NCBI GenBank assembly: GCA_050486405.1
Contig: JBJHDF010000044.1
Location: forward strand, 1 to 16,357
Length of the DNA: 16,357 nucleotides
Origin: JBJHDF01 sp050486405
Lineage (GTDB): Bacteria; Pseudomonadota; Gammaproteobacteria; Pseudomonadales; Cellvibrionaceae
Reading direction: 5' to 3'
A model generated the notes under the pieces. The model was given only the letters and a program-made list of their open reading frames with translations, did not search any database and had not been told where the DNA came from. Shown one piece after another: positions 1 through 5,947 of the stretch. Numbering within the stretch: the stretch's first letter is position 1; each line of letters starts with the position of its first letter. The position numbers were made by a program, and so were the translations under genes.

Positions 1-428
1 CCTCCCTCGAGCGCTGCAATTCTCGCTCTTATCATAGACTCTTCCCTTTCCGAAAGACTTCTTTCAGGGTGCATATCGATACTGTAGTTCGCCTGCGTTT
101 CGAACTTGACATCGGCAATTATCGAAAACTCACTTCCCAACTTTTCATAGAATGAAACTGTGTAGTCCTCGCCATTCGGCAGGGTAACCCAGCCCACAAA
201 TCCCGGGTAATCGGCCGGGTCTATAATGCCGAGTAATATATCTGTCGCTTCTGCCGCTCGCGAATCCTTTTCATACATTAACCGACCATCGGATTCCAGC
301 CGGGCAAGGTAGGTCTTTTCACTGTCGGTCAGAGGTACAGAGCTTTGGCTCCTTGTGGATCTGGTATCGGGGCCCGCAGCACATGCCACCAATAACATGA
401 ACATCGCTACTATTACGGTTATTCTCAT
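1..428 (-). CDS. Unknown lipoprotein, C-terminus cut by the window edge
   Basis: An open frame runs without a stop from an ATG at 428 to the left edge, giving 142 visible residues. The N-terminus is a short lipoprotein signal peptide: MRITVIVAMFMLLVAC, with the lipobox L-V-A-C and the acylated cysteine at residue 16. Residue +2 is Ala, so sorting to the outer membrane is expected. An AAAGG Shine-Dalgarno lies about 8 bases before the ATG. The mature part is mixed and polar (for example DPADYPGFVGWVTLPNG near residues 73-89) and ends in a charged helical stretch. I recognise no family. It lies 111 bases downstream of lapB on the same strand, with no obvious terminator between, and is visibly more AT-rich than lapB. 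That it is a real secreted lipoprotein is well supported; the function is unknown. Confidence 0.8.
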   Translation of the reverse strand, partial: MRITVIVAMFMLLVACAAGPDTRSTRSQSSVPLTDSEKTYLARLESDGRLMYEKDSRAAEATDILLGIIDPADYPGFVGWVTLPNGEDYTVSFYEKLGSEFSIIADVKFETQANYSIDMHPERSLSEREESMIRARIAALEG

Positions 429-539
429 TTGATTTACCTTTTCTGCAGAAACTCCACAACTTGCATCGCGCTCTTCACACAGCCAGAAGCGCCGGTCGCT
501 GTCGGTTGCGCGCGGCACGGCTTTCCTTGTGCACACTCA

Positions 540-1745
540 TTACTCGCCTTCGATGCCTCTGATGGCCTTGATGCGGCTCCAGCTTTTGCAACTGGGGCAC
601 AGCCAGTGTAACTGGGAGCCGGCAAATCCGCACTTTTCGCAGCGGTAGGAGGGGTGCTCGGCCATGATTCTTTCCGCCAGTTGCTTGAGCAGCAGAAGAT
701 TTTCCCGACCCTTGCCTTCGGCGCGCTGCAGGTGTAACTCCAGGAGGCGGTTGAGCGTTTTCACAGAGGGCTTGCGGCGGAACTGTTCAGTGAGGAATTC
801 AATGGCGGCAGGATCGCCCCTGGACCGGCGCAATTCTTCGGCATATTTGATCACCAGTGAACCGAGTGGCTGCTCCTCCAGCAACGACAACAGGTACTGA
901 CTCAACCCCGCGTGATCTCCCAACTGATGATAGCAATCGCTTACCAACGCCAGGGAATCCACCGTAAAGTCAGGGTTTTGATGGGGAATGCGCTGCAGCA
1001 GTTTCAAGGCCTCCCGATAGTCCCCCTGGCTGTATTCCAATTGCGCCCAGAGCAGGCTGGCGCGCACGCAGCTTCGATCATAGCTAAGGGCGTCTTGCAG
1101 ATAGCGCCGGGCGTTGAGCAGATCGTTGCGCTCCATATGCAACTGAGCGATTTCGCAACAGTAGTGAGCCCGTGCCACGGCCAGGCCAATGGTGACCCGA
1201 GGGCGACTGTCCCAGTGCTTGCTCTTGCGCTTGCTGGACAGCTGATCGGCGACGTCCAGCGCCTTGAGCCACTCCTTTTCGTCCTGGTAGATTTCCATCA
1301 GGTGGGTGAGGGCTTCGTCCTTGTAACGTTGGGAGGACTCCACCAGTTCCTGCAGCAGCAGTTCGGCCCGGTCCAGCAGACCTGCCTTGATATAGTCCCG
1401 GGCCAGTTCAAGCTGGGCTTCATGGAGCTGGGGCAGCGTCAGACTTGGGCGGGCCAGCAGGTTCTGGTGGATCTTGATGGCCTTGGCCACCTCACCCTTG
1501 CGGCGCAGCAGGTTGCCCAGTGCCAAGTGGGTTTCCAGGGTTTCGGGGTTGACCTCCAGGGCGTCGATAAAGGCATCCACGGCACTATCAGCCTGTTCGT
1601 TGAACAGGTAGGCCAGGCCCTTGTAATAGCCCCAGGGATACTCGCCCTCGGCGTTACGGCGATTGCGACGGGCGAAACGCCACCCCAGCCAGAAGCCCAG
1701 AATGACAGCCAGCAGGAGCAGCGCAAAGATGAGCGCATCCGGCAT
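540..1745 (-). CDS. lapB: Lipopolysaccharide assembly protein B (TPR heat-shock protein)
   Basis: This 401-residue protein matches LapB (YciM). In E. coli this inner-membrane protein acts with FtsH to control LpxC degradation and hence LPS synthesis. Visible features are one N-terminal membrane helix (about residues 4-23, ALIFALLLLAVILGFWLGW), a basic stop-transfer RRNRR, then a long tetratricopeptide solenoid (about 35-345). It ends in a rubredoxin-like zinc ribbon with CxxC pairs at Cys369/372 and Cys383/386 (RCEKCGF ... CPSCKSW). Length is close to the E. coli protein (389). The ATG overlaps the lapA stop by one base (TGATG), which indicates translational coupling. The whole domain set is intact. 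Certainty is high from the zinc ribbon and the lapA neighbour. Confidence 0.97.
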   Translation of the reverse strand: MPDALIFALLLLAVILGFWLGWRFARRNRRNAEGEYPWGYYKGLAYLFNEQADSAVDAFIDALEVNPETLETHLALGNLLRRKGEVAKAIKIHQNLLARPSLTLPQLHEAQLELARDYIKAGLLDRAELLLQELVESSQRYKDEALTHLMEIYQDEKEWLKALDVADQLSSKRKSKHWDSRPRVTIGLAVARAHYCCEIAQLHMERNDLLNARRYLQDALSYDRSCVRASLLWAQLEYSQGDYREALKLLQRIPHQNPDFTVDSLALVSDCYHQLGDHAGLSQYLLSLLEEQPLGSLVIKYAEELRRSRGDPAAIEFLTEQFRRKPSVKTLNRLLELHLQRAEGKGRENLLLLKQLAERIMAEHPSYRCEKCGFAGSQLHWLCPSCKSWSRIKAIRGIEGE

Positions 1746-2047
1746 CAGGGTTCCCGCAGGTTGGCGGCGCGCAGGTGAAGTATTTCCTTGTCACGCCGGG
1801 CGAGTTGGCGTTCACGGTAGTGAAGTCGGCGACGCAGACGGAAGTAACCACCGTAGCTGACCAGAAAGCCGACCAGCACCCCAAACACAGCAAATACCAG
1901 CAGCCACAGCCCCAGACGCAGCTCAGGCAGGCCGAGCCCCCACAGGCGCACAGTCACAGGAGTGCTGTTTTCCATGGCAAAGACGGCGCCAAGCAGCAGG
2001 GCCAGGACCAGAACGGCGGATTTGAGGATCCATATCAGGCGTTTCAT
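1745..2047 (-). CDS. lapA: Lipopolysaccharide assembly protein A (DUF1049 family)
   Basis: This 100-residue inner-membrane protein fits LapA (YciS). It works with LapB in LPS assembly. There are two hydrophobic helices, about residues 4-24 and 43-66, joined by a short periplasmic loop with the typical ENSTPVTVRLWG segment. A basic cytoplasmic tail follows that is predicted helical (RRRLHYRERQLARRDKEI). The stop overlaps the lapB start (TGATG), and the ATG lies 36 bases after the ihfB stop, so ihfB-lapA-lapB look co-transcribed. No strong Shine-Dalgarno precedes the ATG. The 36-base gap contains a short run of CAC repeats. Confidence 0.95.
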   Translation of the reverse strand: MKRLIWILKSAVLVLALLLGAVFAMENSTPVTVRLWGLGLPELRLGLWLLVFAVFGVLVGFLVSYGGYFRLRRRLHYRERQLARRDKEILHLRAANLREP

Positions 2048-2083
2048 GGTATTGCCCGGTGGTGGTGGTGAATGGCGGGCGGT

Positions 2084-2386
2084 TTACTGGATGGGGTGCC
2101 GTTTGATGCTTTCGTTGACCCTATCCCGCATTTCCTTGCCCGGCTTGAAATGCGGCACATACTTGCCATCCAACTGTACCGGTTCACCTGTTTTTGGGTT
2201 GCGCCCCATTCTCGGCTCCCGGTAGTGCAGGGAAAAACTGCCAAAACCCCGAATTTCAATGCGTTCGCCGTTGGCCAGAACATCCGCCATGTGGTCCAGG
2301 ATCAGCTTCACCGCCAGCTCAACGTCCCGCTGGGGCAACTGATCCTGCTTTTCTGCGATGTACTCAATCAGTTCGGACTTGGTCAC
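2084..2386 (-). CDS. ihfB: Integration host factor subunit beta
   Basis: This is the DNA-bending nucleoid protein IHF-beta (HU/IHF family), partner of IHF-alpha encoded elsewhere. The 100-residue product has the family body: an N-terminal helical dimerisation part starting TKSELIEYIAEKQ, then RIEIRGFGSFSLHYREPRMG (the longest conserved run, including Glu44 and Arg46). The beta arm carries RNPKTGEPV with the DNA-intercalating Pro64, and the tail is PHFKPGKEMRDRVN. I chose the GTG at 2386 because homologues begin MTKSELI at exactly this point. An upstream TTG at 2416 would add ten residues without homology and would sit almost on the predicted transcription start. Neither start has a strong Shine-Dalgarno. 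It lies between rpsA and lapA in the usual gammaproteobacterial order. Confidence 0.95.
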   Translation of the reverse strand: MTKSELIEYIAEKQDQLPQRDVELAVKLILDHMADVLANGERIEIRGFGSFSLHYREPRMGRNPKTGEPVQLDGKYVPHFKPGKEMRDRVNESIKRHPIQ

Positions 2387-2432
2387 GGCTTTGGCTCTAA
2401 TTTTGCCACTTTTCAAAGACTTAGAGCGCTAG

Positions 2433-2459
2433 CTTATAGCTAAGTGGAGAATTGGGCAA
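2433..2459 (-). promoter_or_regulatory. Candidate sigma70 promoter for ihfB-lapA-lapB
   Basis: Read on the minus strand there is a TATAAG -10 element (2433-2438) preceded by TTGCCC (2454-2459). The spacer is 15 bases, shorter than ideal; using TAAGCT as -10 gives 17. The -10 lies inside a small inverted repeat (TAGCT-ATA-AGCTA), which could serve as an operator. A start near 2425 would give a leader of about 40 bases to the ihfB GTG. Sequence match only. Confidence 0.4.
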
Positions 2460-2516
2460 GTGAAAAGGCCTGGCAATTGCTCCTGCATTGCCGGCATACA
2501 TGCCATCCATGGCAAT

Positions 2517-2546
2517 AACCCGGCGGGCGTTGCCGCCGGCCGGGTT
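2517..2546 (-). terminator. Strong hairpin after rpsA (terminator or 3'-end stabiliser)
   Basis: Twenty-two bases after the rpsA stop, the transcript can fold into an 8-bp stem (AACCCGGC with GCCGGGTT), a C-C mismatch, and a further 4-bp GC stem capped by a GCAA tetraloop. The downstream tract (ATTGCC) is poor in U, so termination may be partial. It would separate the very abundant rpsA message from ihfB, consistent with the promoter-like sequence just downstream. Confidence 0.6.
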
Positions 2547-2568
2547 TGGGTACTGCGGGAAAGCAGAG

Positions 2569-4248
2569 TCAGTCCTTGCTTTCCATCTGCGCCTTGATCA
2601 GGTCGCCCAGCGTGGCAGGAGAGGCTTTTTCGGCCTGCTTGGCGCTGTGCTCTTTGATAGCCGCTTTTTCGTCGGCAACGTCCTTGGATTTCACTGACAG
2701 ACTGATACTGCGATTCTTGCGGTCCACAGCGATGATCTTGGCTTCAACTTCTTCACCTTCCTTGAGCACGTTGCGGGCGTCTTCCACCTTTTCACGGCTC
2801 AGTTCGGAGGCCTTGAGTACCGCTTCCACGTCATCGGCCAGGGTAACCACGGCCGCCTTGGCATCCACTTCCTTCACAATGCCCTTGACGATGGTGCCCT
2901 TGTCGTTCTCTGCCACGTACTCAGAGAAGGGGTCGGACTCCAGTTGCTTGATACCCAGGGAGATGCGCTCGCGCTCGGGGTCAATGGCCAGTACCACGGT
3001 TTCCAGCTCGTCGCCCTTCTTGTACTTGCGCACGGCTTCTTCGCCGGTCTCGTTCCAGGAGATGTCGGACAGGTGAACCAGACCGTCGATGCCGCCGTCC
3101 AGACCGATGAAAATACCGAAGTCGGTGATGGACTTGATCTTGCCGGTGATCTTGTCCCCCTTGCCGGTGGTGCGGGCGAAGGCGTCCCAGGGGTTTTCCT
3201 GGCACTGCTTGATGCCCAGGGAGATACGACGACGCTCTTCGTCGATATCCAGGATCATCACTTCTACTTCGTCACCCAGTTGCACGATCTTGGATGGGTG
3301 CACGTTCTTGTTGGTCCAGTCCATTTCGGAGACGTGTACCAGGCCTTCCACGCCCTCTTCCAGCTCGGCAAAGCAGCCGTAGTCGGTGAGGTTGGTGACC
3401 ACCGCCTTGACGCGGGCGCCTTCGGGGTAGCGACCGGTGATCTGTACCCAGGGGTCTTCACCCAGTTGCTTCAGACCCAGGGAGACGCGGTTGCGCTCGC
3501 GGTCGAACTTGAGCACCTTGACGTCGATCTCGTCGCCGACATTGACAATCTCGCTGGGGTGCTTGATGCGCTTCCAGGCCATGTCGGTGATGTGCAGCAG
3601 GCCGTCAACGCCGCCCAAATCAACAAAGGCGCCGTAGTCGGTGAGGTTCTTGACGATACCCTTGACCGCCATGCCTTCCTGCAGCGTGGCGAGCAGCTCT
3701 TCACGCTCTTCGGAGTTGGCTTGCTCCAGTACCGCACGGCGGGAAACCACCACGTTGTTGCGCTTCTGGTCCAGCTTGATAACCTTGAATTCCAGTTCCT
3801 TGCCTTCCAGGTGCAGGGTGTCGCGCACGGGACGGACATCGACCAGGGAACCGGGCAGGAAGGCGCGTACGCCGGACACATCCACGGTAAAGCCGCCCTT
3901 GACCTTGCCGTTGATAACGCCGTGTACCACTTCGTCGGCAGCATGGGCTGCTTCGAGTACTTTCCAGGATTCGGCACGCTTTGCCTTTTCCCGGGAGAGG
4001 CGGGTTTCGCCGAAACCGTCTTCGACAGTTTCCAGGGCAACCTGCACTTCATCGCCAATGGCCAGCTTCAGCTCACCATTGTCGTCGAGAAATTGGCTGG
4101 TGGGGATTACGCCTTCGGATTTGAGGCCGGCGTGGACGGTGACCCAGTCCTTGTCGATGTCGATAACGACGCCGGTAACGATGGTGCCTGGCACCATTTC
4201 TACGGTTTTCAGGCTTTCTTCAAACAGTTCTGCAAAAGTTTCACTCAT
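2569..4248 (-). CDS. rpsA: 30S ribosomal protein S1
   Basis: This 559-residue protein matches bacterial S1 (E. coli 557), which binds mRNA on the 30S subunit during initiation. The N-terminus MSETFAELFEESLK is the 30S-anchoring segment. Six S1 (OB-fold) repeats follow, starting at about residues 21, 106, 193, 278, 365 and 452. The central repeats share the KGxVxxLTDYGxFV type motif, and the sixth is the divergent VKGIVKEVDAKAAVV repeat. The C-terminus ends LGDLIKAQMESKD. The ATG at 4248 follows an AGGT Shine-Dalgarno about 8 bases away. Downstream lies ihfB, as usual, but upstream is ugd rather than cmk. The 215-base leader is structured and may serve autogenous control by S1, as in other gammaproteobacteria. 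Confidence 0.98.
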   Translation of the reverse strand: MSETFAELFEESLKTVEMVPGTIVTGVVIDIDKDWVTVHAGLKSEGVIPTSQFLDDNGELKLAIGDEVQVALETVEDGFGETRLSREKAKRAESWKVLEAAHAADEVVHGVINGKVKGGFTVDVSGVRAFLPGSLVDVRPVRDTLHLEGKELEFKVIKLDQKRNNVVVSRRAVLEQANSEEREELLATLQEGMAVKGIVKNLTDYGAFVDLGGVDGLLHITDMAWKRIKHPSEIVNVGDEIDVKVLKFDRERNRVSLGLKQLGEDPWVQITGRYPEGARVKAVVTNLTDYGCFAELEEGVEGLVHVSEMDWTNKNVHPSKIVQLGDEVEVMILDIDEERRRISLGIKQCQENPWDAFARTTGKGDKITGKIKSITDFGIFIGLDGGIDGLVHLSDISWNETGEEAVRKYKKGDELETVVLAIDPERERISLGIKQLESDPFSEYVAENDKGTIVKGIVKEVDAKAAVVTLADDVEAVLKASELSREKVEDARNVLKEGEEVEAKIIAVDRKNRSISLSVKSKDVADEKAAIKEHSAKQAEKASPATLGDLIKAQMESKD

Positions 4249-4463
4249 CAGTGTTACCTGTCAATAACCGCTCGGCTCGCCGGAAGGCGCAGGGTGCCGA
4301 TGCGGTATACCGCACTGCCAGTAAGGTGCGGGCCGGTTAATGGTAAGGCGCGGGAGGCTGAAAAACTGGCGCCTGCCCCGCTGGTGGGGCCTTTCTCAAG
4401 ACCCCGGCTTGCTGGACCCAGTTTCCAGCAAGCGCGGCAGGCTAGCAGAATCGGAGGGGCAAT
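4249..4463 (-). promoter_or_regulatory. rpsA leader / ugd-rpsA intergenic region
   Basis: This 215-base gap must hold the end of the ugd transcript and probably the rpsA promoter and leader. Visible on the minus strand, in order, are a 10-bp hairpin, a second short GC hairpin followed nine bases later by five T residues, and a perfect 14-bp palindrome TGCGGTATACCGCA at 4301-4314. Last come a small CGGC/GCCG stem and the AGGT ribosome-binding site. I could not find a convincing -35/-10 pair. A translational operator for S1 is known for this gene family; assigning it to these stems is inference. Confidence 0.4.
4375..4433 (-). terminator. Paired hairpins after ugd
   Basis: The first hairpin (4407-4433) has a perfect 10-bp stem, GCTTGCTGGA against TCCAGCAAGC, with a 7-base loop. 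It starts about 30 bases after the ugd stop. The second (4375-4390) has a GCCCC/GGGGC stem with a 6-base loop. A T5 run lies at 4361-4365, nine bases beyond the second stem. Neither hairpin abuts its T run as in a classic intrinsic terminator, so this may be a weak terminator or leader structure. Confidence 0.4.
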
Positions 4464-5846
4464 TCAAGCGGCACTGTCGGATTCGTATTCCGGCAGGGCC
4501 AGCTCTTTTGCCTGAGCCAGGCTTTGCCCGCGTCCGATGGCGTAATAAATGATGCCCATTTCGCACAGGTGCTTGGGGTCATAGAGGTTGCGGCCGTCGA
4601 AGATCACCGGCCGCCTGAGGGTTTGTCGGATCAGTTCGAAATCCGGGGCGCGGAAGTTTTTCCACTCAGTGCAGATGGCCAGGACGTCAGCGCCGCGCAG
4701 GGCTTCCTCCTTGGTGTTGGCAAAGACCAGTCCGGGGCGGCGGCCGTAGAGCTTGCGCGCCTGATCCATGGCCACCGGGTCATAGGCCCGGATGCGGGCG
4801 CCGGCGGCCCAGAGGGTTTCCATCAGCACCCGGCTGGGAGCTTCGCGCATGTCATCGGTACCGGGTTTGAACGCCAACCCCCACAGGGCGATGGTCTTGC
4901 CGCGCAGTTCGCCGCGAAAGTAATCGGAGATGTAACTGAACAGCCGGGTTTTCTGGGTGCGGTTGATGCGGTCCACCGCCGTCATGAGTTGCGGCTCGTA
5001 GGCGACGCCGTCGGCCATGTGGATCAGTGCCTTGATATCCTTGGGAAAACAGGAACCGCCGTAGCCACAACCGGGGTAGATGAAGTGGTAGCCGATGCGC
5101 TGGTCGGCGCCAATGCCAATGCGCACGTTCTCTATATCGGCGCCCAGGCGCTCGGCGATGTTGGCCATCTCGTTGATAAAGCTGATCTTGGTGGCCAGCA
5201 TGGCGTTGGCGGCGTATTTGGTCAGCTCGGCCGAACGCAGGTCCATAAACAGGATACGGTCGTAGACGCGATTGAAGGGGCCGTAGAGTTCGCGCAGGGT
5301 TTTCTCCACCCGGGGGTTGTCGATGCCCAGCACAATGCGGTCCGGCTTCATGAAGTCGGCGATGGCGGCGCCCTCCTTGAGAAATTCGGGGTTGGAAGCC
5401 ACGTCAAAGTCCTGGCTGCTCTTGCGCCGGGTCAGTTGCTCAGTTACCCAGCCGCGCACCCGCTCCGCCGTGCCCACCGGCACCGTGGATTTGGTGATCA
5501 GCAGCTTGTGGTCGTCCATGATCTTGCCAATGGTGCGCGCCACCTCTTCCACCTGGGCCAGGCTGGCGGAGCCATCCGTATCCGAGGGCGTGCCCACGGC
5601 GATCATCTGCACCGGGCCATGGTGTACCGCCGTTTTCATGTCCGCCGTGAACTGCAGACTGCCGTTGGCCAGAGCCTGCCGGACTATCGGTTCCAGGCCC
5701 GGTTCGTAGATGGGGATGATGCCCTGGTTGAGGTTGTCCACCCGGCGGCGGTCCACATCGGCGCAGAGCACCCGGTGACCGGCGTCGGCCAGACAGGCAC
5801 CCGTCACCAATCCGACATAACCTGTACCGTATACAGTAACCTTCAT
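4464..5846 (-). CDS. ugd: UDP-glucose 6-dehydrogenase
   Basis: This enzyme of the UDP-glucose/GDP-mannose dehydrogenase family oxidises UDP-glucose to UDP-glucuronate with two NAD+, supplying acidic sugars for exopolysaccharide or LPS. The 460-residue product has the N-terminal Rossmann motif GTGYVG (7-12), GTPS (85-88), NPEFLKEG (152-159), and the central helix LTKYAANAMLATK with Lys210 and Asn214. The catalytic loop GGSCFPKD has Cys266. The C-terminal domain has GLAFKPGTDDMREAPS (323-338). I start it at 5846, where MKVTVYGTGYVG begins and a GGGGAG Shine-Dalgarno lies just upstream; a longer frame adds only nine unconserved residues. It stands alone, 101 bases after the lipoprotein gene. The related UDP-GlcNAc dehydrogenases are less likely given the GTPSDTDGSA and GGSCFPKD patterns, but substrate is inferred. 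Confidence 0.94.
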   Translation of the reverse strand: MKVTVYGTGYVGLVTGACLADAGHRVLCADVDRRRVDNLNQGIIPIYEPGLEPIVRQALANGSLQFTADMKTAVHHGPVQMIAVGTPSDTDGSASLAQVEEVARTIGKIMDDHKLLITKSTVPVGTAERVRGWVTEQLTRRKSSQDFDVASNPEFLKEGAAIADFMKPDRIVLGIDNPRVEKTLRELYGPFNRVYDRILFMDLRSAELTKYAANAMLATKISFINEMANIAERLGADIENVRIGIGADQRIGYHFIYPGCGYGGSCFPKDIKALIHMADGVAYEPQLMTAVDRINRTQKTRLFSYISDYFRGELRGKTIALWGLAFKPGTDDMREAPSRVLMETLWAAGARIRAYDPVAMDQARKLYGRRPGLVFANTKEEALRGADVLAICTEWKNFRAPDFELIRQTLRRPVIFDGRNLYDPKHLCEMGIIYYAIGRGQSLAQAKELALPEYESDSAA

Positions 5847-5857
5847 CTCTCCCCCCG

Positions 5858-5904
5858 GGTGGCACAAGGCCACCGATGCTGACTGAATTCACAGCACCGA
5901 TGCT
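5858..5904 (-). promoter_or_regulatory. ugd upstream region: 10-base direct repeats and a hairpin
   Basis: Two exact copies of AGCATCGGTG (minus strand; 5895-5904 and 5871-5880) lie 24 bases apart, start to start. They flank a segment containing GAATTC. The downstream copy runs into a perfect 6-bp hairpin, GGTGGC-CTTGT-GCCACC (5858-5874). That hairpin ends immediately before the GGGGGGAGAG ribosome-binding site of ugd. This arrangement would suit a regulator site, or RNA control of ribosome access. No clear -35/-10 pair was found. Function is inference. Confidence 0.4.
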
Positions 5905-5947
5905 AGGGGGCAAATGTTACAAACAGAGTACAGTTTTATTGCCGAAG

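Noticed and set aside
434..625. 63-codon minus-strand frame bridging the end of lapB and the following gap
   Set aside because: Two thirds lie inside lapB in another frame, and the remaining tail ending MQVVEFLQKR has no ribosome-binding site of its own. A faint chance remains that the tail is a gene remnant.
912..1778. Plus-strand open frame of 288 codons opposite lapB
   Set aside because: Antisense to the TPR repeats of lapB; the repetitive look of its product comes from those repeats.
2387..2416. TTG start at 2416 for ihfB, adding ten residues
   Set aside because: The extra residues have no counterpart in IHF-beta, which begins at TKSELI, and the codon lies about nine bases from the predicted transcription start.
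4249..4270. TTGACA just before the rpsA start codon as a -35 element
   Set aside because: A -10 at 17 bases would fall inside the rpsA coding sequence (AAACTT), and the motif overlaps the ribosome-binding site.
2944..4515. Long plus-strand open frame of 523 codons opposite rpsA
   Set aside because: It is antisense to the six S1 repeats and its length follows from the codon bias of rpsA; the translation has no domain pattern, and it runs past rpsA only into the leader.
4524..5882. Plus-strand open frame of 452 codons opposite ugd
   Set aside because: It mirrors ugd, whose catalytic motifs are complete; the product is His/Val/Gly-rich without recognisable domains.
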